Assembly (NCBI GenBank): GCA_024403485.1
Contig: JAKSRT010000001.1
Location: 1 to 64,000 of the forward strand
From: Lachnospiraceae bacterium
Lineage (GTDB): Bacteria > Bacillota > Clostridia > Lachnospirales > Lachnospiraceae
DNA: 64,000 nt
Direction of reading: 5' to 3'
A model generated the notes under the pieces. It made no database searches. It was not told the DNA's origin and saw only the letters and a list, made by a program, of their open reading frames with translations. A program made the translations under genes and the position numbers. Shown here piece by piece: positions 16,349-25,111 of the stretch; position 1 is the first letter of the stretch, and the number at the start of each line of letters is the position of its first letter.

Positions 16349-17707
16349 ATGAAAACAAATATTTTTTCAGACAAAACCTTTATGAAAAAGCTTTTGGGGC
16401 TGACTCTTCCCATGGCATTCCAGAATCTTATGCTTGCGCTGGTTGCCGCCACAGATGCATTTATGCTTGGCCATATAGACCAGGTTTCGATGGCTGCAGT
16501 TTCCCTGGCCACTCAGATTCAGTTTATCCAAAATATGATTCTTGGCTCCTGCGTGGCTGCCGCTTCTATTTTAGGTGCGCAGTACTGGGGAAAAGGCGAC
16601 AAAAAGACCTTAAATGATGTTTTCGCAATCACTCTCCGTGTTTGCGGATTTATTTCCATTCTCTTTTTTCTTGGTTGCCTATTCACCCCGGAAATGTTAA
16701 TGCGCATTTACACCAATGAATCCGTGTTGATTGAACTGGGTTCCAAATACTTAAGAATATCGGGCTGGTCATATCTGCTAACAGGCATATCGCAAAGCTA
16801 TCTTGTGATGATGAAGGTTAGTGACCATGCTGCCGCTTCCGCTAAAATAGCTTCTGCAGCAGTTATTGTGAACATAATCATGAATGCCATTCTCATATTC
16901 GGTTTTATGGGAATTCCCGCCCTTGGAGTACAGGGTGCCGCAGCGGCAACGCTTATTGCCCGCATTGTTGAAGTATCCTGCGCAATTATCGTTTCACTCA
17001 GGCCCGGCTATATCAGTTTAAATCCCGCCTCGCTTTTACACAGAAACAAACTTCTGGCATTGGATTATTTTAAATGTGTATGGCCGCTTCTTGGTGCCTG
17101 TCTCCTTTGGGGAATCGGATTTTCATCGTACACATCGTTTATGGGACACCTTGGCACCGATGCCGCTGCCGCAAACTCTGTAACTGCCGTTATCAGAGAT
17201 CTTGTCTGCTGTATGTGTGACGGTCTTGCCGTAGGCGGTGGAATACTTGTAGGCAACGAGCTTGGTGCCGGAAAGCTTGACACCGGTAAAAATTACGGTG
17301 ACAGACTTGTTATTATGGCATACATACTTGGCTTTATTTCCACAGGAATAATGCTTATATCCGCTCCCATTGTTCTCATATTTATAAAACTGACTCCAAC
17401 TGCCAAGCAATACCTTATCGGAATGATAATAGTAATGGCGGTATACATGATTGGCAGAGTGGTTAATACAATTATTATAAACGGCATTTTTGCTGCCGGC
17501 GGTGATACGCTCTTCGATGTATACAGCTTGGCTGTTGTCATGTGGGGACTGGCGGTACCTTTGGCCGCGCTCGGAACTTATGTTTTCAAATGGCCGGTAG
17601 TTCTCGTATATGCCTTTACATGTCTTGACGAAGTCGGAAAGATTCCCTGGGTAATGTTTCATTATAAAAAATACAAGTGGGTCAAAGATTTAACCAGAGA
17701 TATGTAA
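16349..17707 (+). CDS. MATE-family efflux transporter
   Basis: Multidrug/toxic-compound exporter of 452 aa with 12 membrane segments. Typical MATE features: LTLPMAFQNLMLALVAATDAFMLG at the first helix, GAQYWGKGD near residue 75, GIPALGVQGAAAATLIARIVE near 190, and NELGAGKLDTGK near 304. The two halves are related, as expected. No adjacent regulator. Upstream is a divergent 165-bp gap with mnmA on the other side; the start ATG has only a weak ribosome site. Substrate not predictable. Confidence 0.93.
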   Translation: MKTNIFSDKTFMKKLLGLTLPMAFQNLMLALVAATDAFMLGHIDQVSMAAVSLATQIQFIQNMILGSCVAAASILGAQYWGKGDKKTLNDVFAITLRVCGFISILFFLGCLFTPEMLMRIYTNESVLIELGSKYLRISGWSYLLTGISQSYLVMMKVSDHAAASAKIASAAVIVNIIMNAILIFGFMGIPALGVQGAAAATLIARIVEVSCAIIVSLRPGYISLNPASLLHRNKLLALDYFKCVWPLLGACLLWGIGFSSYTSFMGHLGTDAAAANSVTAVIRDLVCCMCDGLAVGGGILVGNELGAGKLDTGKNYGDRLVIMAYILGFISTGIMLISAPIVLIFIKLTPTAKQYLIGMIIVMAVYMIGRVVNTIIINGIFAAGGDTLFDVYSLAVVMWGLAVPLAALGTYVFKWPVVLVYAFTCLDEVGKIPWVMFHYKKYKWVKDLTRDM

Positions 17708-17820
17708 ATCATTTCCCCACGCTTTTTTAACAAAAAACCTGGCAAAACTCTTTTCACAAGCATCTGATATTAATTCACAACAAAATAGTTTTTTACAATT
17801 ATAAATTATTATTATATTAC

Positions 17821-17869
17821 TACTCCCTTCTGCCAAAGAATATAATCATTTTAGTGCACGAAGGGAGTA
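17821..17869 (+). promoter_or_regulatory. 10-bp inverted repeat enclosing a TATAAT and the ribosome site
   Basis: TACTCCCTTC (17821-17830) is repeated in perfect inversion as GAAGGGAGTA (17860-17869). The right arm contains the Shine-Dalgarno AAGGGAG of the following gene, and a TATAAT (17841-17846) lies in the middle. If transcription begins upstream (for example from TTTACA-17-TATTAC at 17792-17820), the arms could pair in RNA and hide the ribosome site. If it begins at the central TATAAT, the arms are a DNA operator. Confidence 0.6.
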
Positions 17870-17874
17870 TTTTT

Positions 17875-18696
17875 ATGCGACTTGGATTATCTACTTCATT
17901 AAATAACAACAGTGCTGATGAATGGGCTAAGGCTCACGCTGCCGTTGGTTGCAAGAGCGTTGTTTTCCCGCTTGATTCAACCGCCCCCGATTCTCTTGTT
18001 GCCGAATATGTTAAGGCTGCCAAAGAAAACGACCAGCTTATTGCGGAAGTCGGCATTTGGCGCAATGCAATTTCTCCCGATAAGGCCGAACAGAAAAAAA
18101 ATCTTGAATACAGTATCAACCAGCTTGCTTTAGCCGATAAAATCGGTGCCCGTTGCTGCGTTAACGTTGCCGGAAGCACCGGAAAACGTTGGGACGGTGC
18201 CTACAAAGAAAACTTTTCAAAAGAAGTATGGGACAAAACCGTAAAAATGGTTCAAACCATTATCGACGAAGTAAAGCCGTCAAATACCTTCTTTACACTC
18301 GAGCCCATGCCCTGGATGGTTCCCACCGGTCCTCATGAATATTTAAGACTTATGGACGATGTGGAAAGAAGTCATTTTGCCGTTCATATGGATATCATCA
18401 ATATGATTAATTCCGCCGAACGCTATTTCTTTCATGATGATTTTCTTGAAGAAACATTTGAATTGCTTGGCAGCAACATCAAAAGCTGTCATTTAAAAGA
18501 TATTCTTTTGCTTGAAGATTTTACTTTCCAGCTTAGGGAATGTGCCTGTGGAGAGGGAACCTTCAACCTTGAGCATTATGTTAAACTTGCCAACGCCTGT
18601 GATCCCGATATGCCTATGATTATCGAGCACTTAAAGAGCAACGAGGAATATTTAGCAAGTATCAAGTACGTATCTAACAGACTTGGTAACATATAA
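17875..18696 (+). CDS. Xylose-isomerase-like TIM-barrel protein (sugar phosphate isomerase/epimerase family)
   Basis: AP-endonuclease-2/xylose-isomerase-like barrel, 273 aa. Metal ligands can be placed: Glu in FTLEPMPW (near residue 143), Asp/His in FAVHMDIINM near 178, His in SCHLKDI near 211 and Glu in MIIEHL near 255. Start is the ATG at 17875 after GAAGGGAG. It is followed 107 bp later by an FMN-dependent dehydrogenase on the same strand, so the two may form a catabolic unit for a sugar acid or polyol. The exact substrate cannot be inferred. Confidence 0.88.
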   Translation: MRLGLSTSLNNNSADEWAKAHAAVGCKSVVFPLDSTAPDSLVAEYVKAAKENDQLIAEVGIWRNAISPDKAEQKKNLEYSINQLALADKIGARCCVNVAGSTGKRWDGAYKENFSKEVWDKTVKMVQTIIDEVKPSNTFFTLEPMPWMVPTGPHEYLRLMDDVERSHFAVHMDIINMINSAERYFFHDDFLEETFELLGSNIKSCHLKDILLLEDFTFQLRECACGEGTFNLEHYVKLANACDPDMPMIIEHLKSNEEYLASIKYVSNRLGNI

Positions 18697-18803
18697 ATTG
18701 TGTAATTATACTTTTCGAAAATAGAAAAACATAGATTCGGTAATAAATTTTCAATTGTAAATATGTTATTACAGCAACAAATCCTTGCATAAAAGGAGAA
18801 AAA

Positions 18804-19694
18804 ATGCATAATCCTTCAGATTCTAATGAAATAACAAGAATATTTTTTGACAGATACCTTTTAAAGACCAGATATATTGACGCAGATCTTCCCGACACAA
18901 CCTTTGAGCTTTGGGGTAAAACCTTTAGCTCTCCTATCGGAACAGCTGCTCTTTCGCATTTAAACGGTCTTCATGACAAAGGAATGGCCGAACTTGCCAA
19001 AGGAGCAAAGCTTGCCAATGCATTCAATTTCTGCGGAATGGAAAGCTATGACGGCGAAATCGATGACATTGTTGGTGCCGGAGCTTCAACTATCAGAATC
19101 ATAAAGCCCCATGCTGATGATGAAGAAGTCTACAAACGTATCAGAAAAGCCAAAGAACTCGGTGTATTCGCCATGGGCATGGACATCGACCATGCATTCC
19201 GCCATGACGGACAATACGATAACGTAAACGGTCTTCCCATGCATCCAAAGACAGCGGATAATATTGCCGGTTATGTCAAGGAAGCAGGTGATATTCCTTT
19301 TGTAATTAAGGGAGTATTAAGCGTTGAAGATGCAGAAAAGTGCATAGCCGCAGGAGTAAAAGGCATCGTAGTATCTCATCACCACGGCATCATGCCCTAT
19401 AGTGTTCCTCCGCTTATGGTACTTCCCGAAATCAAGGAAGTAGTCGGAGACAAAATGAAAATATTTGTGGACTGCGGTATCGAATCCGGAATGGATGCAT
19501 TTAAAGCTCTGGCTCTTGGTGCCGATGCTGTTTGTGTCGGCCGTGCGCTCATGGATCCGCTCAAAGATAATGCTGCGCAGGGTGTGGCTGATAAGATAAA
19601 TGCATTAACTGCTGAATTTGCCACCATAATGGGTCGTACAGGCTATCATAAGTTAGAAGAAATTGACAGCGAGTGTCTGTATTATTTTTCATAA
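18804..19694 (+). CDS. FMN-dependent alpha-hydroxy-acid dehydrogenase-like protein
   Basis: TIM-barrel flavoprotein related to lactate/glycolate oxidases and lactate monooxygenase. The core motifs are FVIKGVLSVEDAEKCIAAG (Lys contacting FMN, near residue 163), IVVSHHHG near 188 where most relatives have VSNHGGR, IFVDCGIESGMDAFKALALGA near 220 and VCVGRALM near 243. The N-terminal part is short (296 aa versus about 350-380). The catalytic His is plausible, but the substrate-binding Arg of the NHGGR motif is missing, so substrate use is probably different. Good AAAGGAG ribosome site. Likely same pathway as the preceding barrel protein. Confidence 0.82.
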   Translation: MHNPSDSNEITRIFFDRYLLKTRYIDADLPDTTFELWGKTFSSPIGTAALSHLNGLHDKGMAELAKGAKLANAFNFCGMESYDGEIDDIVGAGASTIRIIKPHADDEEVYKRIRKAKELGVFAMGMDIDHAFRHDGQYDNVNGLPMHPKTADNIAGYVKEAGDIPFVIKGVLSVEDAEKCIAAGVKGIVVSHHHGIMPYSVPPLMVLPEIKEVVGDKMKIFVDCGIESGMDAFKALALGADAVCVGRALMDPLKDNAAQGVADKINALTAEFATIMGRTGYHKLEEIDSECLYYFS

Positions 19695-19753
19695 ACAGCT
19701 ACATATCTCTTCTCCTATTTCCCATAGAATCTATGCGTTTTTTTAACGCATAC

Positions 19754-19824
19754 CTCAATTATTGAACCCCCTTCAACAATTGAGGACAAAAAAAGGACTG
19801 CAGCCCCCTAACTGCAGTCCTTTT
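19754..19824. terminator. Tandem terminator hairpins, bidirectional
   Basis: First hairpin: CTCAATTATTGAA/TTCAACAATTGAG around CCCCC (19754-19784). Second: AAAAGGACTGCAG/CTGCAGTCCTTTT around an eight-base loop (19791-19824). The flanking A and T runs suit both the dehydrogenase (+) and the hybrid kinase (-). Confidence 0.88.
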
Positions 19825-19845
19825 CATTATTAATCTTTATTTATT

Positions 19846-22800
19846 TTATCCGATTTCGCTTTCCCACTGATACAGAATATCTTCGCATGTAAAGCTGTCC
19901 AAATTTGAAACACTCTCTTTAACCTGCTCATAAAATCCCAGCGAAGTCTCATCAAAAGCAAATTTATCCATTTCCTTTGAAACCGCTTCCATGGCATCCA
20001 TATCAAGTTCATCACAAGCTGCATGAAGTTTTGCAAACAATTCCTTAAGCTCATCAAAATCGACTTCAAGTTTTTCAACAACCTCAACTGTCTCATCAGA
20101 AACAACAAAAGGTTTTATAACTTCTACATAGGATAAATACTTTTCGAGAAGCTTATCCGTTTCTTTATGAATCGTTTCCAAATCCTTGTCCTTTCCGGCC
20201 TGTTCCAATTTGGCTGCCATAGCGGAAAGTTCTGTTGCACCTATCTGTCTCGAAGAACTCTTCAATGCATGAACTTCAATCGTATATGTTGATACATCTT
20301 CGTTAACTTCGCTTGTTTTAATAACATTTGCCTTATTTTTAATGGCATGGTAATACTTCTCAAGAATTGTATTGTAAATATCCATACTTCCTATAAGAGC
20401 CAGTGCTGCCTCTATATCCAGATCACCGATTTCCGGAAGTTTTTCTTTATTATTGCCCGTCTGTTTATATCCCGATTCTTCAGAAAGTAAGCCCTGTCCT
20501 CGTACTATTTTTTCTTCTGGAAGCCATCGTCTTACCTTCGAAACCAGGGTTTTCAGTTCAATAGGCTTTGCAACAAAGTCATCCATTCCTTCAGCCAAAA
20601 ACATCTTTTTTGCATCACCCACCGCATTGGCAGTAAGCGCAATGACCGGCATATCCTTTAAATCAGGATGGAGTCTTCTGATAATTCTTGTTGTCTCGAT
20701 ACCGTCAAGTTCAGGCATCATATGATCCATAAATACAATATCAAATTTCTCTTTCCCCAGATATTCAAGGGCTTTTATCCCACTGTTTGCAGTAGTTATT
20801 TTCATTTCAAGAGGCTTCAGCAAGCCTTCTGCAACAGAAAGATTGACTTCATTATCATCTACAATAAGAATGTGGGCATCCGGTGCAATAAATTCAAATT
20901 CAAATACAGCATCTTCCCGTCTGATACCAACATCGTCATTGTTAAGAGTCATTCCCATAAGAATAGTGGAAATAGGCTTCTTTGCAAACTTAACATTAGG
21001 TCTGTCTGTTTTCGAAACCGAGGCAAAACTCCTGAATACAACAAACTTAATTTCAGGATGCGAATCCGCAAACTCAAGTAATTCATAATCAAACAGAGAA
21101 GCTTCTGTGAAAAAGTAAAGCTTCTTACCTTCCATTTCAGCCTTATTATAACCCATAATTCGCGAGTAATCGTTGATATTACTTATCGCTACGGACTCAA
21201 TATCCAGTGCTTTTAAGTCGGCAAATACCTGGCGTGCAATGCACGATTTTGCAAAATAACCCACAGCACCGATTTCTTTATTATTTTCAACAGTAACACT
21301 TGGCTGCCATTCGACAACCTTCTGAGGAATCCAGAAAGAAAACTCACTTCCTACTCCATACTCTGATTTTACAGTTATTTCACCGCCCATCAGATTAACC
21401 AGTCTTTTGCTGATTGCAAGGCCAAGTCCGGTACCTTCGACATTTCTGTTTCTCTTACTGTCTACCTGCTGGAAGGATTCGAAAAGTTTTTCCAGATCTT
21501 CCTTTTTTATACCAATGCCGGAGTCTCTTACCGAGAACTTCAGCTTAATATTTTCATCGTCGATTTTCTCATAATCCAGAATAATTCTTACAAATCCCTG
21601 CTTTGTAAACTTTACCGCATTGTTTGCAAGATTAATAAGAATCTGTCGAATTCTTAACTGGTCACCTCTGAGATAACATGGAAGGGTAGGATTTATTGAA
21701 GTAAGCAGTTCCACATCCTTATCCTGAAGTCTGGTCATCAGAATATTTCCTACGTCATGAATATTGGATAAAAGTTCATAATCATCCTCAATTATTTCCA
21801 TTTTACCGGATTCAATCTTTGAGAAGTCGAGAATATCGTTAATAATATTCAGCAAAGCATTTCCTGATGATTTAATCTGAGAAATATAGTCTTTCGCTTC
21901 AGCCGGCAAATCGGTTCTTAATGACATTTCAGCCATACCGATAATGGCATTCATGGGTGTTCGGATTTCGTGGCTCATATTTGCAAGAAAATCCGATTTC
22001 ATATTGCTGGTTTTCTCTGCCATAAGTGCAAGTTCATTGGCGTGCTCTGCTTCCTGCTGCGCAAGTTCTGCATCATGTCTTGCATCAGAAGCTGCTCTCA
22101 TACTTCTGAACTGTTCTGTAACATCCATAAACACCGCAATATAGCCGAGATAATCCTTATATGAATCGAAAATCGGAGCAACATTGGCATTAAAATGCAT
22201 ATCCTTTTCCATATATTCAAGTTCTATTGTTGCATTTGTATCTGACAACAAAAGAAAATGATCATGCTCCTTGTTAAAGCAGGTCTTCCAAAAATTGTAG
22301 TTTCCTTCAGCCACATCCTCCGGCAGTTCAAAAACTTCTTTTGCCTTTTCGTTGACCAGCTTTATTACACTTTTGTTATCGAAAACAATAACCGGACTAT
22401 TAATAGTCTGGTATATATACTGCGACATATTTTCGATGCTGATTGTATCCTGATTCAATCTATTAATGGCCTGCATAAGGATAACCATGCCGCCAAACTG
22501 AAGAATCGAGCTTGCAGGAATATTGAAGTTGATTCCGACAGCAGGGAGCAATGTATCAACAATCATCCCAACAAATATAAGAGCCAAAAGAACCAATAAT
22601 GCATTTCCGACAGAATTTATGCGTTTAGGATATATGCTGCTTCTCATTCTTATTGTCAGATAAACAAAAAAAGCAGCAATAAGAAGACAGTACAGTGTAT
22701 ACAAAACAGATGTAACCGAAGAAGTAAAAGCGGTTACAATTCCGCCGGCAGTATGTTCCATGGTATAGCTTCCGGGAATTGCAACCATAACAAGAACCGC

Positions 22801-23121
22801 CAGCCCAAGAAACACTTCACAGGCAAGAACTATTCTCAATTTCCTATTTGAGCTGGAAAGAATTCCGATGCTAATCTGCCCAAAAATCATAACAAGCATA
22901 ATTCCGACAAATCCTATTATCCTAAAAATGCCGTATATGTGCTCATTTTCGGTAAAAAACATTACCGCATAACCCAAGCTCCAAACACTGCTTGCCAGTG
23001 CCATCAGTGCACCCACAAAATAAGTTTTGATTTTCAGTTGTTTATTGTAAACAATTCGCGAAACATAATTTAGAGATAAAACAGCGCAAATTGACATTAT
23101 TACCGCATAGAAAAATCTCAA
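19846..23121 (-). CDS. Membrane hybrid sensor histidine kinase (7TM-PAS-HisKA-HATPase-REC-Hpt)
   Basis: A 1091-aa multistep phosphorelay kinase. Residues 1-225 contain seven membrane helices. About 230-340 is a PAS domain (IVFDNKSVIKLVNEKA, then DVTEQF). A coiled-coil leads to HisKA with the phospho-His in ANMSHEIRTPMNAIIG (near 391). ATP-binding motifs: NLANNAVKFT, DSGIGIKKED and GTGLGLAISKRLV (about 500-600). A degenerate receiver-like region (about 625-745) precedes an intact receiver (LIVDDNEVN; Asp in IVFMDHMMPELDG). A C-terminal Hpt domain holds HALKSSSRQIG. Start is TTG after AAGGAGG. It lies 20 bp from an HTH-less LacI-type sensor gene and is probably co-transcribed with that gene and a response regulator. 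Confidence 0.93.
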   Translation of the reverse strand: MRFFYAVIMSICAVLSLNYVSRIVYNKQLKIKTYFVGALMALASSVWSLGYAVMFFTENEHIYGIFRIIGFVGIMLVMIFGQISIGILSSSNRKLRIVLACEVFLGLAVLVMVAIPGSYTMEHTAGGIVTAFTSSVTSVLYTLYCLLIAAFFVYLTIRMRSSIYPKRINSVGNALLVLLALIFVGMIVDTLLPAVGINFNIPASSILQFGGMVILMQAINRLNQDTISIENMSQYIYQTINSPVIVFDNKSVIKLVNEKAKEVFELPEDVAEGNYNFWKTCFNKEHDHFLLLSDTNATIELEYMEKDMHFNANVAPIFDSYKDYLGYIAVFMDVTEQFRSMRAASDARHDAELAQQEAEHANELALMAEKTSNMKSDFLANMSHEIRTPMNAIIGMAEMSLRTDLPAEAKDYISQIKSSGNALLNIINDILDFSKIESGKMEIIEDDYELLSNIHDVGNILMTRLQDKDVELLTSINPTLPCYLRGDQLRIRQILINLANNAVKFTKQGFVRIILDYEKIDDENIKLKFSVRDSGIGIKKEDLEKLFESFQQVDSKRNRNVEGTGLGLAISKRLVNLMGGEITVKSEYGVGSEFSFWIPQKVVEWQPSVTVENNKEIGAVGYFAKSCIARQVFADLKALDIESVAISNINDYSRIMGYNKAEMEGKKLYFFTEASLFDYELLEFADSHPEIKFVVFRSFASVSKTDRPNVKFAKKPISTILMGMTLNNDDVGIRREDAVFEFEFIAPDAHILIVDDNEVNLSVAEGLLKPLEMKITTANSGIKALEYLGKEKFDIVFMDHMMPELDGIETTRIIRRLHPDLKDMPVIALTANAVGDAKKMFLAEGMDDFVAKPIELKTLVSKVRRWLPEEKIVRGQGLLSEESGYKQTGNNKEKLPEIGDLDIEAALALIGSMDIYNTILEKYYHAIKNKANVIKTSEVNEDVSTYTIEVHALKSSSRQIGATELSAMAAKLEQAGKDKDLETIHKETDKLLEKYLSYVEVIKPFVVSDETVEVVEKLEVDFDELKELFAKLHAACDELDMDAMEAVSKEMDKFAFDETSLGFYEQVKESVSNLDSFTCEDILYQWESEIG

Positions 23122-23141
23122 CGTAAATGCCTCCTTTCGGG

Positions 23142-23987
23142 CTAAAACTCATAAACTCTTCCAACCGAGTGTCCCTCCCTAAGGGTAGTTGCCACAATTT
23201 CGGTTGAGTAACTTACATTTTGAGGATTTTCAATACCTTCTATCATACGCTTTGCTACAGAACGTCCCATTTTGCCGGTATCCTGATAAACAGTAGTAAG
23301 TCTTGGTTCAAGCTGGGACATAATCAAATTTCCATCATATCCCGCAACCGAAATATGTCTTGGAATTTCAAGACCACGAGAGTGAATTGCATTTATCCCG
23401 CCGATAGCGGCATAGTCATCAGAATAGATAATACAAGTAGGGGCAACCGGAAGTTTAAGAAGCTTTTCTGTCAGATAATACGCCTTATCTATATCCCTGA
23501 AATGTCCACGCAAAATATAATCATCATCTATTTTAATATCATGCATTTCACATGCCTTAATATAGGCACCAAGTCTCATGTTGCAAACGAGGTTATCATC
23601 GCCGGTAATGATGGCTATCTTCTTATGACCGTTACTGATAATATGCTCCATCAAAGCTTTCATACCTTCCGTATTGTCTGACGAAACATTGATAACTCTC
23701 TCATAATCTTTATCAACCGTTCCCACAATAATATCGCTTGAAAGAAGTTCTTCTATTTCGGCATTTGTTTCCGAACAGGCAATAAGTACACCTGCATATC
23801 CGTTTTCTTTAATCTGCTCAAGATAAGTATCTTTATTCTTTTCATCTCTTATGGAATTTAAAAATGCAATATTATAATTGTTTTCGTTACATTCCTGGCG
23901 AAAACCTTCAATAACAGAAGCAAAGAAGTCATGGGTAATTCCCTGCTTTGATTCGTCACTGTGAATAATTCCGATTGTTCCCTTCAT
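23142..23987 (-). CDS. Cytoplasmic LacI/periplasmic-binding-fold sensor without DNA-binding domain
   Basis: Type I periplasmic-binding fold of the LacI/GalR regulator kind, 281 aa. GTIGIIHSDES begins the domain directly. AIITGDDNLVCNMRLGAYIKA (near residue 126), CIIYSDDYAAIGGINAI (near 186) and ISVAGYDGNLI (near 212) are the usual core motifs. There is no signal peptide, no lipobox and no helix-turn-helix. The ATG at 23987 follows GGAGG by six bases; the longer frame to 24080 adds only unrelated residues. It sits between a response regulator and a hybrid kinase on the same strand. I infer that it reads an intracellular ligand for the relay. A homologous domain is fused to a kinase at 37084-39696. 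Confidence 0.85.
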   Translation of the reverse strand: MKGTIGIIHSDESKQGITHDFFASVIEGFRQECNENNYNIAFLNSIRDEKNKDTYLEQIKENGYAGVLIACSETNAEIEELLSSDIIVGTVDKDYERVINVSSDNTEGMKALMEHIISNGHKKIAIITGDDNLVCNMRLGAYIKACEMHDIKIDDDYILRGHFRDIDKAYYLTEKLLKLPVAPTCIIYSDDYAAIGGINAIHSRGLEIPRHISVAGYDGNLIMSQLEPRLTTVYQDTGKMGRSVAKRMIEGIENPQNVSYSTEIVATTLREGHSVGRVYEF

Positions 23988-24097
23988 TGATATCCTCCAA
24001 TATTTACTGTTTTCCAAATTATCTTCCGGCGCAGTCCGCTGCATGCCAAAAAACCTTCCGGCGTGGTTCTCTGTTTTCACAATTATGAACGATTTAT

Positions 24098-24895
24098 TTA
24101 TCCAATATATTTTTCAATAGTACCTATAAGTTTTTCTTTATCAACCGGCTTTATCAAGTATCCCTGGGGCTTTAAAACCAGCGCCTGCAAAAGCTTTTCC
24201 CTGTCGGTAATACCGGTCAGGAAAATAACAGGTATATTTGCAAGTTTTTCGTTTTCACGAATTTTTCTAAGTACCTCAACCCCGTTTTCTTCAGGCATTT
24301 CATAGTCCAAAAGAATAAGATTGGTTTCTCTGGATTCCAAAAATTTATGTGCAATTTTACCGCTTACGGCCGTCGCAACCGTGTAGGTTTCTCCAAGATA
24401 TTCTTTAATCAGCTTTAACATAAGAGGATCATCGTCAATAATAAGAACATGTTTTTTCTCTGCCCTGTTTTTAATCTCCTCAAGTTTTTTGAGCATTGCC
24501 GCCTGCTCTTCTTTTTCTTTTTCCCTACGTTGCATTTCTTTTATTATTTCTGTTTGTATCGAAGCAGCGGTTATGGGCCTTGTAAGAATCAAATCGGCCA
24601 TTTGAATGGCACGCTTCTCAAATGCATCGCATTCTTCTTCACTGCCGATTACTACCGTGCAGATATCGTTACTGGTAAGTTTTCTTTTTAAATCAGCATA
24701 ACTGGACAGTTCATAAATATTTTCATCGTTTAGACAAATCACAAAAACGTTAGGCATAAATACGTCAATATGCCTCATTCTGTCATCAAATCTTGCACTG
24801 CAGCTTAAAATATCGAAATTCTCTCGAAGCTGCGAAAAAATATCATCAATTATCAGATCATTTTTCCCTGTAACCAGCATTCTGTAACGTTCCAT
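24098..24895 (-). CDS. Two-receiver response regulator (degenerate REC, coiled-coil, REC)
   Basis: 265 aa. Residues 1-118 look like a receiver fold without the phosphorylation site (MLVTGKNDLIIDDI, VVIGSEEEC, ILTRPI). A charged coiled-coil follows (about 119-145, MQRREKEKEEQAAMLKKLEE). Residues 147-265 are a canonical receiver: VLIIDDDPLM, Asp in LILLDYEMPEENG, FLTGIT, and GYLIKPVDKEKL. There is no DNA-binding or enzymatic output, so it is likely a relay or docking protein. It is the first gene of the phosphorelay set. The ribosome site is weak. Confidence 0.88.
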   Translation of the reverse strand: MERYRMLVTGKNDLIIDDIFSQLRENFDILSCSARFDDRMRHIDVFMPNVFVICLNDENIYELSSYADLKRKLTSNDICTVVIGSEEECDAFEKRAIQMADLILTRPITAASIQTEIIKEMQRREKEKEEQAAMLKKLEEIKNRAEKKHVLIIDDDPLMLKLIKEYLGETYTVATAVSGKIAHKFLESRETNLILLDYEMPEENGVEVLRKIRENEKLANIPVIFLTGITDREKLLQALVLKPQGYLIKPVDKEKLIGTIEKYIG

Positions 24896-25035
24896 AAATT
24901 GTAATCCTTTCCCTTGTGAGCCAAAACCCCATTATATTATCGGAAACAAAATAATATCCAATGTATATATCGGCAATAAGCACTCTTTTATCAAGATTAT
25001 AAAGGTTTTTTTAGCAAAAAATTGTTAATACAAAA

Positions 25036-25068
25036 AGCTCAATCGGCCATTATACGGTCAATTGAGCT
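25036..25068 (-). terminator. Terminator of the MFS transporter gene
   Basis: AGCTCAAT and ATTGAGCT form the stem; on the minus strand TTTTTG follows. It lies about 45 bp past the transporter stop. Confidence 0.8.
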
Positions 25069-25111
25069 CTAAAAAGGCAAATATAAATATTTACTATCCA
25101 TTTTTAATGAA

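Noticed and set aside
17123..17662. 179-aa minus-strand frame opposite the MATE gene
   Set aside because: Tyr/His/Asn/Ser-rich antisense translation of a well-supported transporter; no start signals.
20668..21081. 137-aa plus-strand frame opposite the hybrid kinase
   Set aside because: Antisense shadow of the receiver region; no ribosome site or family features.
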